The translations under genes were made by a program, and so were the position numbers. From Bryobacterales bacterium (lineage in GTDB: Bacteria > Acidobacteriota > Terriglobia > Bryobacterales > Bryobacteraceae), in NCBI GenBank assembly GCA_003167495.1, contig PMSX01000070.1, positions 1 to 50,887 of the forward strand: a stretch of 50,887 nt of DNA. The letters run 5' to 3'. Numbering within the stretch: the first letter of the stretch is position 1; each line of letters begins with the position of its first letter. The notes under the pieces were generated by a model. The model ran no database searches, was not told the origin of the DNA, and was given only the letters and a program-made list of their open reading frames with translations. Below, piece by piece: positions 27,760 to 38,108 of this stretch.

Positions 27760-28598
27760 AGTCCGTGGAGGTTATGGAAAGCCACCAGACACCGGTCCGC
27801 GGTCTCGATTTCCGGATACTCGCTGCCTTCTTGTTCAATCAGGTAGTATTCGACGCCGCCGGTGGTTTCTGCTGCAGCGAAGATCTTTTTCCAAGGGGCC
27901 GCGCCTTCTCCGAAAAGAACCCTGTAACCTTTGTCGGGGCTCCAATCTTTCAGGTGCAGCGAGCGAATCCGGCCTGGATTCTTTTCTATCCACGCTACCG
28001 GATCGGAGCCGGCTTCCAGGCAAGTGCCCACATCGAGCTGCAACATAACGCTTTTGTCCGTCTGTTTGGCTAGGATTTCAATCGGGCGCTGACCGTCAAT
28101 CGGCCGCCACTCGACGTCGTGATTGTGATAGCCCGCGTGCAAGTTCGCCTTCTGGAACTTCTCATTGCCGCGGTTAAGCGTGTCGGCCACTTGTTTCCAG
28201 CCGTCAATCGTTTTCGGATCGCCGGCGCTCGCAAGCACAATATAATGAGTGCCTAAAATGCCGTTGAGCTCTACGGCTTTATTGATGCCTTCGTCTTGGT
28301 ACGATTTCAAGCCGTTGTGCGTGGAGTAGCACTTTATGCCGAGGTTGTCCAACTGCGCGCGCACTTGCTTGGCGTAGTCAGTAGTCCAGTCGAAGTACGG
28401 AGCGAAAAACTCCACGCACTCGTAACCTTGCTTGGCTATTGTTTCGAGCGTGCCGGGCAGATCCTTCTGCAGTTCGGCGCGTACGGAAAATAGCTCCAAC
28501 CCAACCGGTATGGACTTCTGCTTGCCGAGAACAGCGTAGGGAGCACCGGCGAACGCGGCCAGCACGTGGCGGCGGGAAATTCTGGAAAATTCAGTCAT
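27756..28598 (-). CDS. exported sugar phosphate isomerase/epimerase-like TIM-barrel protein
   Basis: This 280-residue protein begins with a twin-arginine-type signal (RISRRHVLAAFAGAPYA). The rest matches the xylose-isomerase-like TIM barrel (AP_endonuc_2 family): GLELFSVRAELQKDLPGTLE, GYECVEFFAPYFDW, GYHNHDVEW with metal-ligand His, and RIRSLHLKDWS. The metal-binding pattern suggests an isomerase or epimerase of free sugars in the periplasm. It is coupled to the mini-asparaginase downstream. It shares a 74-base divergent promoter region with the gene at 28673. Confidence 0.82.
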   Translation of the reverse strand: MTEFSRISRRHVLAAFAGAPYAVLGKQKSIPVGLELFSVRAELQKDLPGTLETIAKQGYECVEFFAPYFDWTTDYAKQVRAQLDNLGIKCYSTHNGLKSYQDEGINKAVELNGILGTHYIVLASAGDPKTIDGWKQVADTLNRGNEKFQKANLHAGYHNHDVEWRPIDGQRPIEILAKQTDKSVMLQLDVGTCLEAGSDPVAWIEKNPGRIRSLHLKDWSPDKGYRVLFGEGAAPWKKIFAAAETTGGVEYYLIEQEGSEYPEIETADRCLVAFHNLHGL

Positions 28599-28672
28599 CG
28601 CAAACGAAAGATATCACAAAATCTGCTATTAGGCAGAAAACTGTTCATTTTTCGACAGCTAAGAGAGATAAT

Positions 28673-29398
28673 ATGGAAGTCGTTGTGACCAATGAGTTTA
28701 CTCACATGAACGCCGGCCCGGAACGGCGTCCTTTTAAAGTGTTGACACCGCGGGAACGCTCAACGGCCATGGTGATTGCGCGCTATTCAAATCGCTCAAT
28801 CGCCACGCGGCCGCCAGTGCCTGATCAAACAGAGCCACCCGATCTTCTTTTGAAAGCAATTTGCGTAGGCGGTTTTTTTGCGGCCTGCGCCTTCGCTTTC
28901 CTCTTGCTCAGCCAGCGGCATCTCATTCAACAGGGCGGCCAAACGTTGGGCCCGCTGAATGACTCCATCCAGCGCGTGCGTTTCACTCCGAGCGGCGCCG
29001 CACCCGCTGTGGCGCATTCGGTGGCATCAGTCCCTCCCACCGACGCCAAGACGGTGTCCCCGGCAGTCGAGCCACAAACGTTGCCGTTGCCCGAAGCCAG
29101 GAATCTGACTGTGACTGAATTCAACCTATCGGTCACCCCCGAATTTCAAAGCGTGGGCGACGTTGAGTTGCGGCTCGCTGGAGTGAATACCGCCGCCAAT
29201 ACCTACGACATCATGGTCAAGACGAATCAACGCGAGTTCTACCGTCAAGATGTCAAACTCGCTGAACGCGTGGCCCTTGCAAAGAATGTGGCGGACGGCC
29301 CCGAACTGGTCGTCGGCGCCATTACTCAAAATAGCGTTTTTGGCTACGTGAGCGAACCTCAGCATCGCGGACACCGCCGGCGTCACCGCCGCAAATAA
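28673..29398 (+). CDS. single-pass membrane-anchored hypothetical protein
   Basis: The ATG at 28673 (site AAGAGAG at 28661-28667) gives a 241-residue protein; a longer frame upstream has no good start. A cytoplasmic N-terminus of about 60 residues is followed by one membrane segment (AICVGGFFAACAFAFLLL), a Pro/Ala-rich linker and a beta-rich outer domain (LSVTPEFQSVGDVELRLAGV). It ends in a very basic tail of His and Arg (HRGHRRRHRRK). No named domain is recognised. It precedes the BNR-repeat gene by 30 bases and may be co-transcribed with it. Confidence 0.72.
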   Translation: MEVVVTNEFTHMNAGPERRPFKVLTPRERSTAMVIARYSNRSIATRPPVPDQTEPPDLLLKAICVGGFFAACAFAFLLLSQRHLIQQGGQTLGPLNDSIQRVRFTPSGAAPAVAHSVASVPPTDAKTVSPAVEPQTLPLPEARNLTVTEFNLSVTPEFQSVGDVELRLAGVNTAANTYDIMVKTNQREFYRQDVKLAERVALAKNVADGPELVVGAITQNSVFGYVSEPQHRGHRRRHRRK

Positions 29399-29428
29399 AA
29401 CGCAGATAATAATTTGAGGGAATTCATT

Positions 29429-32400
29429 TTGAAGACATCGTTGAGGCTGGCAATACCGTTGGCTATCCTCGCAGTACAGACAGCTGGGCAAACATTTGAT
29501 CCTGGTTTATTTCAGGAAATGCCTTGGCGATCCATCGGGCCTTACCGTGGAGGCAGAACACGAGCGCTCGCCGGTGTGCCCAGCCAGCCCAACATTTTCT
29601 ACGTAGGCGCGGTCAACGGCGGTGTCTGGAAGACAAATGATTACGGCCGCACTTGGAATCCGATTTTCGACCATGAACCCAGCGGCTCTATTGGCGCCAT
29701 CGCCGTCGCTCCCTCAGACCCAAACATCGTTTACGTCGCAAGTGGCGAAGGTCTGCAGCGGCCCGATCTTTCCACCGGCGACGGCATTTACAAGTCGGAA
29801 AACGGCGGTGAAACGTGGACCCACTTAGGACTGCGCGACGGGCAACAAATCGCCCATCTGGCTATCGATCCGTTGAACCCGAATCGCTTGCTGGTGGCAG
29901 TGCTCGGCCATCCTTACGGGCCCAACGAAGAGCGCGGCGTTTTTCTCTCTGAAGACGGCGGCAAGACTTTCACGAAAGTTCTCTATAAAGACGAAAACAC
30001 CGGAGCCAACGATGTAGAGATCGATCCAAAGAATCCCCACATCTGTTACGCCGCACTATGGGAGGCTCGCCAAGGTCCGTGGGAGAACAGCGCTTGGAGT
30101 GGAACTGCGGGTGGGATTTTCAAATCGACTGATGGCGGCAGCACTTGGATGCAACTCGAAAACGGTTTACCCGAAGGAGTCATTCAAGCCAATCTCGCCA
30201 TTGCGGCTAGCGACCCGAATCGTGTGTACGCGGCCATCGCCACACAACAGGGCGTAGCTATCTACCGCTCGAACGACAGCGGAGCGCACTGGCAGATCGC
30301 CACATCCGATTCAAGGCCCGCACAACGAATCGGTGGCGGCGACCTCCCAGTTCCAGCGGTCGATCCCCAGAACCCCGATGTGGTTTACAGTGCCAGCACT
30401 GTTACTTGGAAATCCGCCGATGGCGGCAAGACTTGGAGCGGCCTGCGCGGCGCACCCGGTGGTGACGATTACCAAAGTATTTGGATCAACCCAACCAACA
30501 GCAACGTGCTTCTCATTGTCAGTGACCAAGGTGCCATCGTTACCGTGAACGGCGGCGAGACCTGGAGTTCCTGGTACAATCAGCCCACCGCGCAGATGTA
30601 CCACGCTTCGGCGGACAATGCGTTTCCTTATCGTGTGTGTGGCGGCCAACAAGAAAGCGGTTCAGCGTGCGTAGCCAGCCGCGGTAACGACGGAGAGATT
30701 ACCTTCCGCGACTGGCATCCGGTGGGCGTCGAAGAGTATGGTTATGTCGCGCCCGATCCTCTCAATCCCGATCTTGTGTACGGCGGAAAAGTAACGCGCT
30801 ATGACCGGCGCAGCGGGCAAACAGCCCAGGTCGGCCCAAAGCCATTGCGCGAACCAGGATATCGCGTGCTCCGCACACAGCCGGTTGTCTTTTCACCGGT
30901 TGATCCGCACGTGCTTTATTTCGCAGCCAACACTGTTTGGAAGACGCGCGATGGAGGCCTGCATTGGCAACAAATCAGCCCGGATCTTTCGCGTAAAACA
31001 TGGGAGGTCCCGGCCAGCGTGGGCAAATACCGCGATACGCCCAGCGCGAAACCAACGCAGCGCGGAGTCGTCTATACGCTAGCGCCGTCACCACTCGATG
31101 CTGGCCTCTTGTGGGCCGGTACCGACGACGGTTTGATTCATTTGACAACCGACGGAGGTTTGCACTGGAAAGATGTGACTCCGCCCTCACTCAAACCGTT
31201 TGCCAAGGTTTCCATTATTGATGCAGGTCACTTCGACAGGAACACGGCTTACGCGGCCATCAACACCTTTCGCCTGGACGATCTGGGGCCGCACATTCTG
31301 CGCACTCACGACAACGGCCGAACCTGGACTGAGATCGTCAGTGGCATCCCCGATGGCGGCGCGGTGAATGTGGTGAGAGAAGATCCGAAACGTCGCGGCT
31401 TGCTCTACGCAGGTACCGAACGCGAGGTTTACGTCTCCCTCGATGACGGCGATCACTGGCAACCCTTGCGCTTGAATATGCCCGCCACTTCCATTCGCGA
31501 TTTGATCGTAAAGGACGACGATTTGATTGCGGCCACCCATGGACGCGGGTTCTGGATAATCGATGACATTACGCCTCTCCGCCAGCTCAAATCCGAAAAC
31601 GCCGCGCCCGCCATACTGTTCAAACCGCAAACTGCCATGCGCGTGCGTTGGAACACCAATACCGACACTCCTATTCCTCCCGATGAAGCAGCCGGCAAGA
31701 ATCCGCCGGACGGCGCCATCATCGATTTCTACTTGAACGGCGACGCGCCGGGGACGCTGACACTCGACATTCTGGATCGTACCGGCAAAACACTCATCCG
31801 CAGGTATTCTAGCGATGACTCGGGAGATGGTCCCGACTTGGAAAAGCTTGCTGTACCTACTTATTGGGCACGACCGCCACGCCATATTACAACCAAGCTT
31901 GGATTCCATCGGTGGATTTGGGATTTGCATTACACACCGGTGGCAGCAAGCAGAGAAGATCTGCCTATGCAGGCTGTCTTTGAAGACACCGCGCCCGTCA
32001 ATCATGCGCCTTGGGTGTTGCCTGGCGCGTATCTAGTGAGACTCACAGTCAATGGAGCAACCTACGAGCAGCCGCTCACAGTTAAAATGGACCCTCGCGT
32101 GAAAACATCCAGTGAAGGTTTGACTGAGCAGTTCATCCTGTCAAAGCGCGTCTATGAAGCCCTCAAGCAAAGCTCGCAGTCTCTACAGGAGCTGCAAGCG
32201 CTGCGCGCGAAGTCGAGCGGACAGCAGGCACTCATTCAAAAGCTAGACGAATTGGCAGGCCACAAAGGCGCGCGTTTTGGTGGCGGCGGACGGTTGCCCC
32301 TCGAAGGCCCGCCAACCCTATCGAAAGTGACAACCGCGCTTGAAACGCTGACGGCCGTTTTGCAAGATGCCGACGTGGCGCCCACTTCGCAACAAAAAAA

Positions 32401-32473
32401 CTCCGTAGCTGCCCAATTGCTGGAAACGGATCAATTGATGGAACGCTGGAAAAAACTTAAAGCGACCTTCTGA
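29429..32473 (+). CDS. exported BNR/Asp-box (sortilin VPS10-like) beta-propeller protein
   Basis: The TTG at 29429 is preferred because GAGGG (29416-29420) sits 8 bases upstream and a signal peptide follows directly (KTSLRLAIPLAILAVQTAGQ). The protein of about 1014 residues contains about ten Asp-box motifs of the S/TxDxGxTW type, for example KSENGGETWT, KSTDGGSTWM, KSADGGKTWS, KTRDGGLHWQ and RTHDNGRTWT. It therefore folds as one or two beta-propellers, as in VPS10/sortilin and sialidase-like families. The C-terminal 250 residues form a beta domain and a helical tail. Similar exported proteins are common in Acidobacteriota and Bacteroidota; the ligand is unknown and no catalytic sialidase residues were recognised. 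Confidence 0.88.
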   Translation: MKTSLRLAIPLAILAVQTAGQTFDPGLFQEMPWRSIGPYRGGRTRALAGVPSQPNIFYVGAVNGGVWKTNDYGRTWNPIFDHEPSGSIGAIAVAPSDPNIVYVASGEGLQRPDLSTGDGIYKSENGGETWTHLGLRDGQQIAHLAIDPLNPNRLLVAVLGHPYGPNEERGVFLSEDGGKTFTKVLYKDENTGANDVEIDPKNPHICYAALWEARQGPWENSAWSGTAGGIFKSTDGGSTWMQLENGLPEGVIQANLAIAASDPNRVYAAIATQQGVAIYRSNDSGAHWQIATSDSRPAQRIGGGDLPVPAVDPQNPDVVYSASTVTWKSADGGKTWSGLRGAPGGDDYQSIWINPTNSNVLLIVSDQGAIVTVNGGETWSSWYNQPTAQMYHASADNAFPYRVCGGQQESGSACVASRGNDGEITFRDWHPVGVEEYGYVAPDPLNPDLVYGGKVTRYDRRSGQTAQVGPKPLREPGYRVLRTQPVVFSPVDPHVLYFAANTVWKTRDGGLHWQQISPDLSRKTWEVPASVGKYRDTPSAKPTQRGVVYTLAPSPLDAGLLWAGTDDGLIHLTTDGGLHWKDVTPPSLKPFAKVSIIDAGHFDRNTAYAAINTFRLDDLGPHILRTHDNGRTWTEIVSGIPDGGAVNVVREDPKRRGLLYAGTEREVYVSLDDGDHWQPLRLNMPATSIRDLIVKDDDLIAATHGRGFWIIDDITPLRQLKSENAAPAILFKPQTAMRVRWNTNTDTPIPPDEAAGKNPPDGAIIDFYLNGDAPGTLTLDILDRTGKTLIRRYSSDDSGDGPDLEKLAVPTYWARPPRHITTKLGFHRWIWDLHYTPVAASREDLPMQAVFEDTAPVNHAPWVLPGAYLVRLTVNGATYEQPLTVKMDPRVKTSSEGLTEQFILSKRVYEALKQSSQSLQELQALRAKSSGQQALIQKLDELAGHKGARFGGGGRLPLEGPPTLSKVTTALETLTAVLQDADVAPTSQQKNSVAAQLLETDQLMERWKKLKATF

Positions 32474-32491
32474 TCCGGACGATAGTCAAGT

Positions 32492-33322
32492 GTGCTTATC
32501 AAAGCTGTGTTGGCGAAGTCCGCATTTCTGTTCGTGCTGGCGGCCTCGTTGGCGATTCCGTCCCGGGCAGCAGCGCAAACTACCGAACTGCAGGAGACGC
32601 CGCCGAGCAATCTTCTAGCTGGCGCTTCACTACCGTCTCCGGTCGTTGACCGGCCGGTCTCGTGGAGACTTTTGGTGCCCAACCTAATCAGTGATCAGAA
32701 ACGTATATGGACATTTCCGGCGCGGCTCACTGAGGGGCACGATTGGATTGCGACCACTGCTGTTCTCGGAACCACCGCCGGTCTGATCATGCTCGACCCC
32801 ACAGAGGGCGCATATTTTCGACGTACGTCATCACTCAACGGCTTTAACAATATTTTCAGCGGCAGTTCTACGGCAGTCGGCATCATTGTCGTTCCGGCCT
32901 CGCTCTACGCCGTTGGCCTCATTCGCAAAGACTCAAAAATGCAGCGAACGGCGCTGCTTGCTGGCGAGGCTGTCGCCAACGGCGAGATCTTAGCGACAGT
33001 TTTGAAGGATGTTACCGAACGGATGCGTCCGGCGGTTATACCGACGGGAGGTAACTACTCCGATAGCTGGTTTAAGAGCAACGGCTCCCTTTTTGCCGGA
33101 AACGGAAGTTTCCCTTCTGGTCATACGATTGCCGCCTTCTCAGTTGCCACCATCGTTGCACGCCGTTACGGCAATCACCGATGGATTCCTTACGCCGCAT
33201 ATGGCGCGGCGGCGATTGTGGGCTTTTCCAGGCTTTCTTTGTCGGCACACTTCTTGTCCGATGTTTTCATGGGTGGTGCGCTTGGGTACTTCGTCAGCCG
33301 TTTCACCGTTCTACGTGAGTAG
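32492..33322 (+). CDS. PAP2-family (type 2 phosphatidic acid) phosphatase
   Basis: This 276-residue protein starts at GTG 32492 with a signal/anchor segment. It carries all three PAP2 motifs: KDVTERMRP, PSGH (in NGSFPSGHTIAAF) and SRLSLSAHFLSD, with the catalytic His residues present. Such enzymes dephosphorylate lipid phosphates or undecaprenyl pyrophosphate at the membrane. It lies 18 bases after the BNR-repeat gene and may share its transcript. The lipid substrate cannot be told from the sequence. Confidence 0.9.
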   Translation: MLIKAVLAKSAFLFVLAASLAIPSRAAAQTTELQETPPSNLLAGASLPSPVVDRPVSWRLLVPNLISDQKRIWTFPARLTEGHDWIATTAVLGTTAGLIMLDPTEGAYFRRTSSLNGFNNIFSGSSTAVGIIVVPASLYAVGLIRKDSKMQRTALLAGEAVANGEILATVLKDVTERMRPAVIPTGGNYSDSWFKSNGSLFAGNGSFPSGHTIAAFSVATIVARRYGNHRWIPYAAYGAAAIVGFSRLSLSAHFLSDVFMGGALGYFVSRFTVLRE

Positions 33323-33523
33323 GCGTCTTCGTGTTTTTCTCCTTGCCGTGGAATAGGAAAGCGTGCTTTCGCGAAGCACCAACGTTGCCGAGAGATTATT
33401 TCCGCCCTCCCCGACGTTCGACAGAGATTTAAAGCGGGACGTGCTCACTAGTTCCAAAGAGAGACAGCCGCTCCTTGCAAGTTGGACGGCTGTTGACTGG
33501 CACCCGATGGGAGGCGGATACGC

Positions 33524-35173
33524 GTGAGAATCCTTATCGCGGACGACGATAAACTTTCTAGGCTATATCTCTCAGCAACCCTCAAAAAGTGGGGTTTCGA
33601 GGTAGTCGAAGCCACAAATGGAGCAGAAGCGTGCGACGTTTTCGAACGCGCTGGGGCTCCTGCCATTGCAATTCTTGATTGGTTCATGCCAGGGATGGAT
33701 GGACTTGATGTCGTCCGCCGGCTCCGGTCATTCTCGCAGCCAATCCCCACTTACATCATAATGTTGACCGGCCAAGATACTGAAACCGGCTTGGTGCAAG
33801 CGCTTGAGGCGGGTGCCGATGAGTACATTACAAAACCTTTCAAGAACGCCGAACTGCGGGCGAGAGTGAAGGTGGGTGCACGAGTGGCCGGCTTGCAAAT
33901 GGCACTCAGCGGCCGCGTCCGGGAACTGGAAGGCGCTCTAACGGCGCGCAAAAGGGTCGAGGAAGAGTTACGCAAGAACGAGGAACGCTTCCGCCTGTTC
34001 TTCGCCACCATCCCCGACCCTGTGTGGGGCTTTGACACAGAAACCCTCAGGATACTGGAAGTCAACGATGCCGCGGTGAACCATTACGGGTTTGGCCGTG
34101 ATGAGTTCCTCAACATGAAAGTCACCGATATTTGGGAAGGCGCGCCGCCCGAGATGTCGAATAGAAGGGAGGTTTCCACTTACACCGAGTTGACCGATCT
34201 ACAGGCCCGGCACCGGACCAAAGATGGCAGGATTGTGGATGTTGAGGTGCGCTGGGGCAGACTCGATTTTGGCGACCGTCGAACGTCTCTGGTGAGCGTT
34301 CACGACATCACCGAGAAAAAACGGCTCGAACTGGAGCTTAGGCATTCGCAAAAACTAGAGGCGGTAGGAACACTGGCGGCCGGCATCGCTCACGAGATCA
34401 ACACGCCGATTCAATTTGTGGGTGATAACACCCATTTTCTGAACGAATCTTTCAGCGCTCTGCTCAAGCTTCACGCCAAATACCAGAAGATCTATGACGA
34501 CTCGGCCGGCGCAGCTTTACCTGAGTTGCGTCGCGAACTGCGGCAGGCTGAGGAAGAAGCGGACTTAGCTTACCTCTTCGAAGAAGTGCCGAAGGCGCTC
34601 AAACAGACCATGGGAGGTGTGGAGCATGTAGCCCGGATTGTCCGCGCCATGAAGGAGTTCGCCCATCCCGACACCGAAAGCAAAACCGCCTGCGATATCA
34701 ATTCGGCCCTGGAGAGTGTTCTGGTGGTAGCAAGGAGCGAGTTCAAGTTTGTAGCCGACGTTGAAACCAATTTTGGTGACATACCCCTGGTGGTTTGTCA
34801 GATTAGCGAAATCAATCAGGTCTTTCTGAACTTGCTAGTGAATGCGGCCCACGCGATTTCCGACTTTGTCAAGGGCACTGAACTCCGCGGCCTCATTAAA
34901 GTGCGAACCCAAAAGGATGACGGCCATGTGCTTGTTGCCGTCGAAGATACTGGGGGAGGTATTCCTCTAACGATTCGTGACCGCATCTTCGAACCCTTCT
35001 TTACGACGAAAGAAGTAGGAAGGGGAACCGGGCAAGGGCTGGCAATTTCCCGCTCGGTTGTGGTTGACAAGCACGGCGGGGCGCTCTATTTTGAGACGGA
35101 ACTAGGGCGCGGGACCACGTTTTATGTGCGTCTGCCGATAGACGGTCTAAGGCGCCCCCAGGATGAGGGATAA
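33524..35173 (+). CDS. soluble receiver-PAS-histidine kinase hybrid
   Basis: This 549-residue protein starts at GTG 33524 with a GGGAGG site about 9 bases upstream. A receiver domain (Asp52 in [11 protein letters not shown], Lys104 in YITKPF) is followed by a PAS domain (about 153-265) and an H-box [16 protein letters not shown] (His290). A long helical insertion follows (through [20 protein letters not shown]), then HATPase motifs [25 protein letters not shown] and GTGQGLAIS. No membrane segment is present, so it takes input through the receiver and PAS domains. Its last 11 bases overlap the next kinase gene, which shares the same unusual kinase core. Confidence 0.92.
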   Translation: MRILIADDDKLSRLYLSATLKKWGFEVVEATNGAEACDVFERAGAPAIAILDWFMPGMDGLDVVRRLRSFSQPIPTYIIMLTGQDTETGLVQALEAGADEYITKPFKNAELRARVKVGARVAGLQMALSGRVRELEGALTARKRVEEELRKNEERFRLFFATIPDPVWGFDTETLRILEVNDAAVNHYGFGRDEFLNMKVTDIWEGAPPEMSNRREVSTYTELTDLQARHRTKDGRIVDVEVRWGRLDFGDRRTSLVSVHDITEKKRLELELRHSQKLEAVGTLAAGIAHEINTPIQFVGDNTHFLNESFSALLKLHAKYQKIYDDSAGAALPELRRELRQAEEEADLAYLFEEVPKALKQTMGGVEHVARIVRAMKEFAHPDTESKTACDINSALESVLVVARSEFKFVADVETNFGDIPLVVCQISEINQVFLNLLVNAAHAISDFVKGTELRGLIKVRTQKDDGHVLVAVEDTGGGIPLTIRDRIFEPFFTTKEVGRGTGQGLAISRSVVVDKHGGALYFETELGRGTTFYVRLPIDGLRRPQDEG

Positions 35174-37526
35174 GAACGCCTTTCAGATTTTTTCGATTAC
35201 TCTGACGCTTTTCGCCAGTAGAGTCGCCTGCGGCGCGGCACCTGCCAGCGTTCAACCCATCCCTAGCGTCGCAGCAGTGAGGGCAGTTACATCTCGACAA
35301 GCCGCCATGGCGCTTCCGGTCCTCGTCCGCGGCGTTGTTACGGCGCCGTCGGGCTGGAAAACGTCGTTTTTTTTTCAAGACTCAACTGCGGGAATTTCCG
35401 TCGATCGAGAAGACAACGGCCCGCCGATGCGGTCAGGCCAACTGGTTGAAATTAACGGAGTCACGGGACCCGGCTTGTTCGCGCCCATCATCATCGCCCG
35501 CAAAGTAAGAGTGCTCGGAACGGCTACTCTTCCGGCGGCGCGTCGCCTCGTGCCAGGAGATCTCGCTTCGGGCTCGCAGGACAGCCAATGGGTAGAACTG
35601 CACGGCGTAGTCCAATCGGCCCTCGTCCAGGAAAGTTGGGGACGGCGAGTGTTGTTCCTCCGCGTGGCTCTCAGCGGAAATGATATTGAAGTTCGCGTAG
35701 CCGACTTCTCCGAATCGAATATTTCCTCCCTGATCGACGCAGCCGTGCGGATTCAAGGGGTCTACGCAACAAACTTCAATCGGAAGCGTCAGTTCGTGGG
35801 AGCGCTCTTGTTTGTGCCGGCCCTAGACAATGTTCGGATTGAGGAACCCGCACCCTCGGATCCGTTTGCCGTGTCGCTCCGTTCGATCAACAGCGTGTTG
35901 GAATTCAAGCCCGGCGAGACCATTCGTCATCGGATACGAATTCAAGGCGTCGTCACGTATCAAAAACCCGGAAGCCGTCTGTGCCTGCAGGACGGCGATC
36001 AGGGAATACTCGTTCGCAGCAAACAGAGCGGTCTAGTATATCCGGGCACACGAGTGGAAGCGGTCGGATTCGCCTCGTTGGGCGAGTACTCGCCACAACT
36101 TGATAACGCCGTTTTCCGCGTCGTTGGCAGAGGATCGGCCCCTGAGCCCGTCAAACTACACGCTTCCGAAGTGATCAAGGTGTCCGACGGTCTAGTAGTC
36201 GCGCCGGTGGACACCCTGTTGGTTCAGTTGCGGGCACGTGTTAGCGACTACTCCTGGAATAACGGACGACATGTCATTCTCCTGCAAGACGGCGGCCTCC
36301 CGTTCGAGGCCCACCTGGAGACCCCGCCGGGCGTTGCTCAGATCTTCGATTTGAAGAGCGGCGCCATCATAACGGTAACGGGCGTTTGTTCGGTTCATGT
36401 GGATGAAAACCGCGAGCCCCGCGGGTTTAGTATCTTGCTCCGTTCCCCAAACGACGTCACCATTGTTCAGCGGCCTTCCTGGTGGACTCCGAGCCATGCT
36501 CTCGCGGCCTTGGGGGCAACGTGCCTCGGCTCTTTAGCCGCCTTCGCTTGGGTGACATTATTGCAGAGGAGGGTGCGCCAAAAGACCGCCGCGCTCAACC
36601 AGGCCAACGTTGAATTGCAAGGGCAGATTGCCGAACGAAGGCTCCTCGAGAGCCAGCTCTTGCAGGCTCAAAAGCTCGAATCGATCGGCCAACTGGCAGC
36701 TGGGATCGCTCACGAAGTCAACACGCCGATTCAATACATCGGCGATAATTGTCTGTTCCTGCGAACTTCATTCGGCCAAATGAACGACGTTATGAATCAA
36801 TATATCCAACTGCTCGATTTTGTGAAGACGGCTCAATTGATGCCGGATCTTGTCGCCAGGCTGGAAAGCAATCTGATCGAACTGGATGCTGAATTTCTGG
36901 TTGAGGAGATTCCAAGGGCCATCGATCAATCGGTACAGGGTACCGAAAGAGTAGCGCAGATCGTGAGGGCCATGAAAGAGTTTTCCCACCCAGGCTCGGG
37001 CCAAAAGGCGCCCATCGACCTTAACCACGCCATTCAGAATACGCTGATCGTGTGCCGCAATGAATACAAATATGTCGCCGATCTGAGCACTGATTTGGAC
37101 CCGTCTTTGCCACAGGTTCGCTGTCTCGGCGGCGAGATCAACCAGGTCATTCTAAATCTCGTGGTCAATGCCGCGCACGCGATAGGCGGCTCGAAGGCAG
37201 AGGGCGACCGCGGCGTCATCAAGGTTTCAACGCGCGCCGATGGAGCGGTGGCCGAAATCAGAGTCCAAGACAATGGCACCGGTATCCCAGCGGCGATCCA
37301 AAATCGAATATTCGATCCGTTCTTCACCACCAAAGAAGTCGGAAAAGGAACGGGACAAGGCTTGGCCATGGCGATGAACACCATTGTCAAGAAGCACCAG
37401 GGAACCTTGACGTTTGAAACTCAGGAAAACGTGGGGACCACATTCATCGCCAGGATTCCGATTGACGCTCCCTCAGCCGAAAAGCAACAAAATAGCAACG
37501 AAGAATTCGAGTGCACACGGCCTTAG
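35163..37526 (+). CDS. membrane sensor histidine kinase with periplasmic OB-fold-like repeats
   Basis: This 787-residue kinase has a signal-like start, a periplasmic part of about 410 residues and one membrane segment (about 445-467). The core begins at GIAHEVNTPIQYIGDN (His517) and has ILNLVVNAAHAI, QDNGTGIP and GTGQGLAMA. The periplasmic part looks like three or four repeats of an OB-like strand pattern (VRGVVTAPSG...FFFQDSTAGISV; IQGVVTYQKPG...LCLQDGDQGILV; VSDYSWNNGRHVILLQDGG). Such domains could bind a ligand or another protein; this is inference. It overlaps the preceding kinase gene by 11 bases, so the two are co-translated. Confidence 0.9.
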   Translation: MRDKNAFQIFSITLTLFASRVACGAAPASVQPIPSVAAVRAVTSRQAAMALPVLVRGVVTAPSGWKTSFFFQDSTAGISVDREDNGPPMRSGQLVEINGVTGPGLFAPIIIARKVRVLGTATLPAARRLVPGDLASGSQDSQWVELHGVVQSALVQESWGRRVLFLRVALSGNDIEVRVADFSESNISSLIDAAVRIQGVYATNFNRKRQFVGALLFVPALDNVRIEEPAPSDPFAVSLRSINSVLEFKPGETIRHRIRIQGVVTYQKPGSRLCLQDGDQGILVRSKQSGLVYPGTRVEAVGFASLGEYSPQLDNAVFRVVGRGSAPEPVKLHASEVIKVSDGLVVAPVDTLLVQLRARVSDYSWNNGRHVILLQDGGLPFEAHLETPPGVAQIFDLKSGAIITVTGVCSVHVDENREPRGFSILLRSPNDVTIVQRPSWWTPSHALAALGATCLGSLAAFAWVTLLQRRVRQKTAALNQANVELQGQIAERRLLESQLLQAQKLESIGQLAAGIAHEVNTPIQYIGDNCLFLRTSFGQMNDVMNQYIQLLDFVKTAQLMPDLVARLESNLIELDAEFLVEEIPRAIDQSVQGTERVAQIVRAMKEFSHPGSGQKAPIDLNHAIQNTLIVCRNEYKYVADLSTDLDPSLPQVRCLGGEINQVILNLVVNAAHAIGGSKAEGDRGVIKVSTRADGAVAEIRVQDNGTGIPAAIQNRIFDPFFTTKEVGKGTGQGLAMAMNTIVKKHQGTLTFETQENVGTTFIARIPIDAPSAEKQQNSNEEFECTRP

Positions 37527-37903
37527 TCAGGCGCCAAAGCGTGACTAGTCATCAGTCTCCGCACAGTTCCTATCAACTCGTCAATTTCACAAGGTTTGGC
37601 GAAATAGTGGTGCGCCACGCCCATGGCTCGCACTTTGGCTTCCATTTCCGACTGGCCGGAGAGGGCTAATCGCAGCAGATGCGGATGTCTCTCCATGACG
37701 GCGTTCAGCAGTGCGAAGCCGTCCATGCCAGGCATCCGCATGTCGCTAACGAGGACGTCGAACCTCCGGGCTTCGAGCACTTCCAAAGCGCTGAGGCCAC
37801 TGCTTGCGAACTCCGTCTCAAACTCGTTGCGCAGCGGACGCAAGGAACGCTTCAGGCCGTCCAACACTCGTTGCTCATCGTCAACAAAAAGAACTCGAAT
37901 CAT
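37523..37903 (-). CDS. single-domain response regulator (CheY-like)
   Basis: Starting at the ATG at 37903, where the receiver fold begins (MIRVLFVDDEQ), it has 126 residues; a longer frame to 37969 adds an unlikely N-terminus. It carries the phospho-Asp in VLVSDMRMPGMDG, the Thr/Ser position in LALSGQSE and the Lys in YFAKPCE, with no output domain. The sequence style (LRLALSGQ, HHYFAKPC) resembles receivers that partner REC-HD-GYP or HDOD proteins. It is convergent with the kinase gene, overlapping its end by 4 bases. It probably relays phosphoryl groups from one of the adjacent kinases. Confidence 0.88.
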   Translation of the reverse strand: MIRVLFVDDEQRVLDGLKRSLRPLRNEFETEFASSGLSALEVLEARRFDVLVSDMRMPGMDGFALLNAVMERHPHLLRLALSGQSEMEAKVRAMGVAHHYFAKPCEIDELIGTVRRLMTSHALAPD

Positions 37904-38108
37904 TCTATGCTTTTGAGCTTCCGGGAGATTCGGGGTAGGCCTCACTCGCCATAACTGGTCTATCGGCATTCTGTAAACAAGGCTTTAGGCAAAAATATTG
38001 CGCTCTACCACAAAGATGTATGAAGACAAACGCCCATTCCGCCGACAACTCTTCAGGAGCAGAATTCTGGCCGTGCTTTAGGCACTGGACAGGTGCAAGA
38101 TCCGCGGG

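Noticed and set aside
31187..32005. A 272-codon frame on the minus strand
   Set aside because: It is antisense to the BNR-repeat gene and shows no family pattern.
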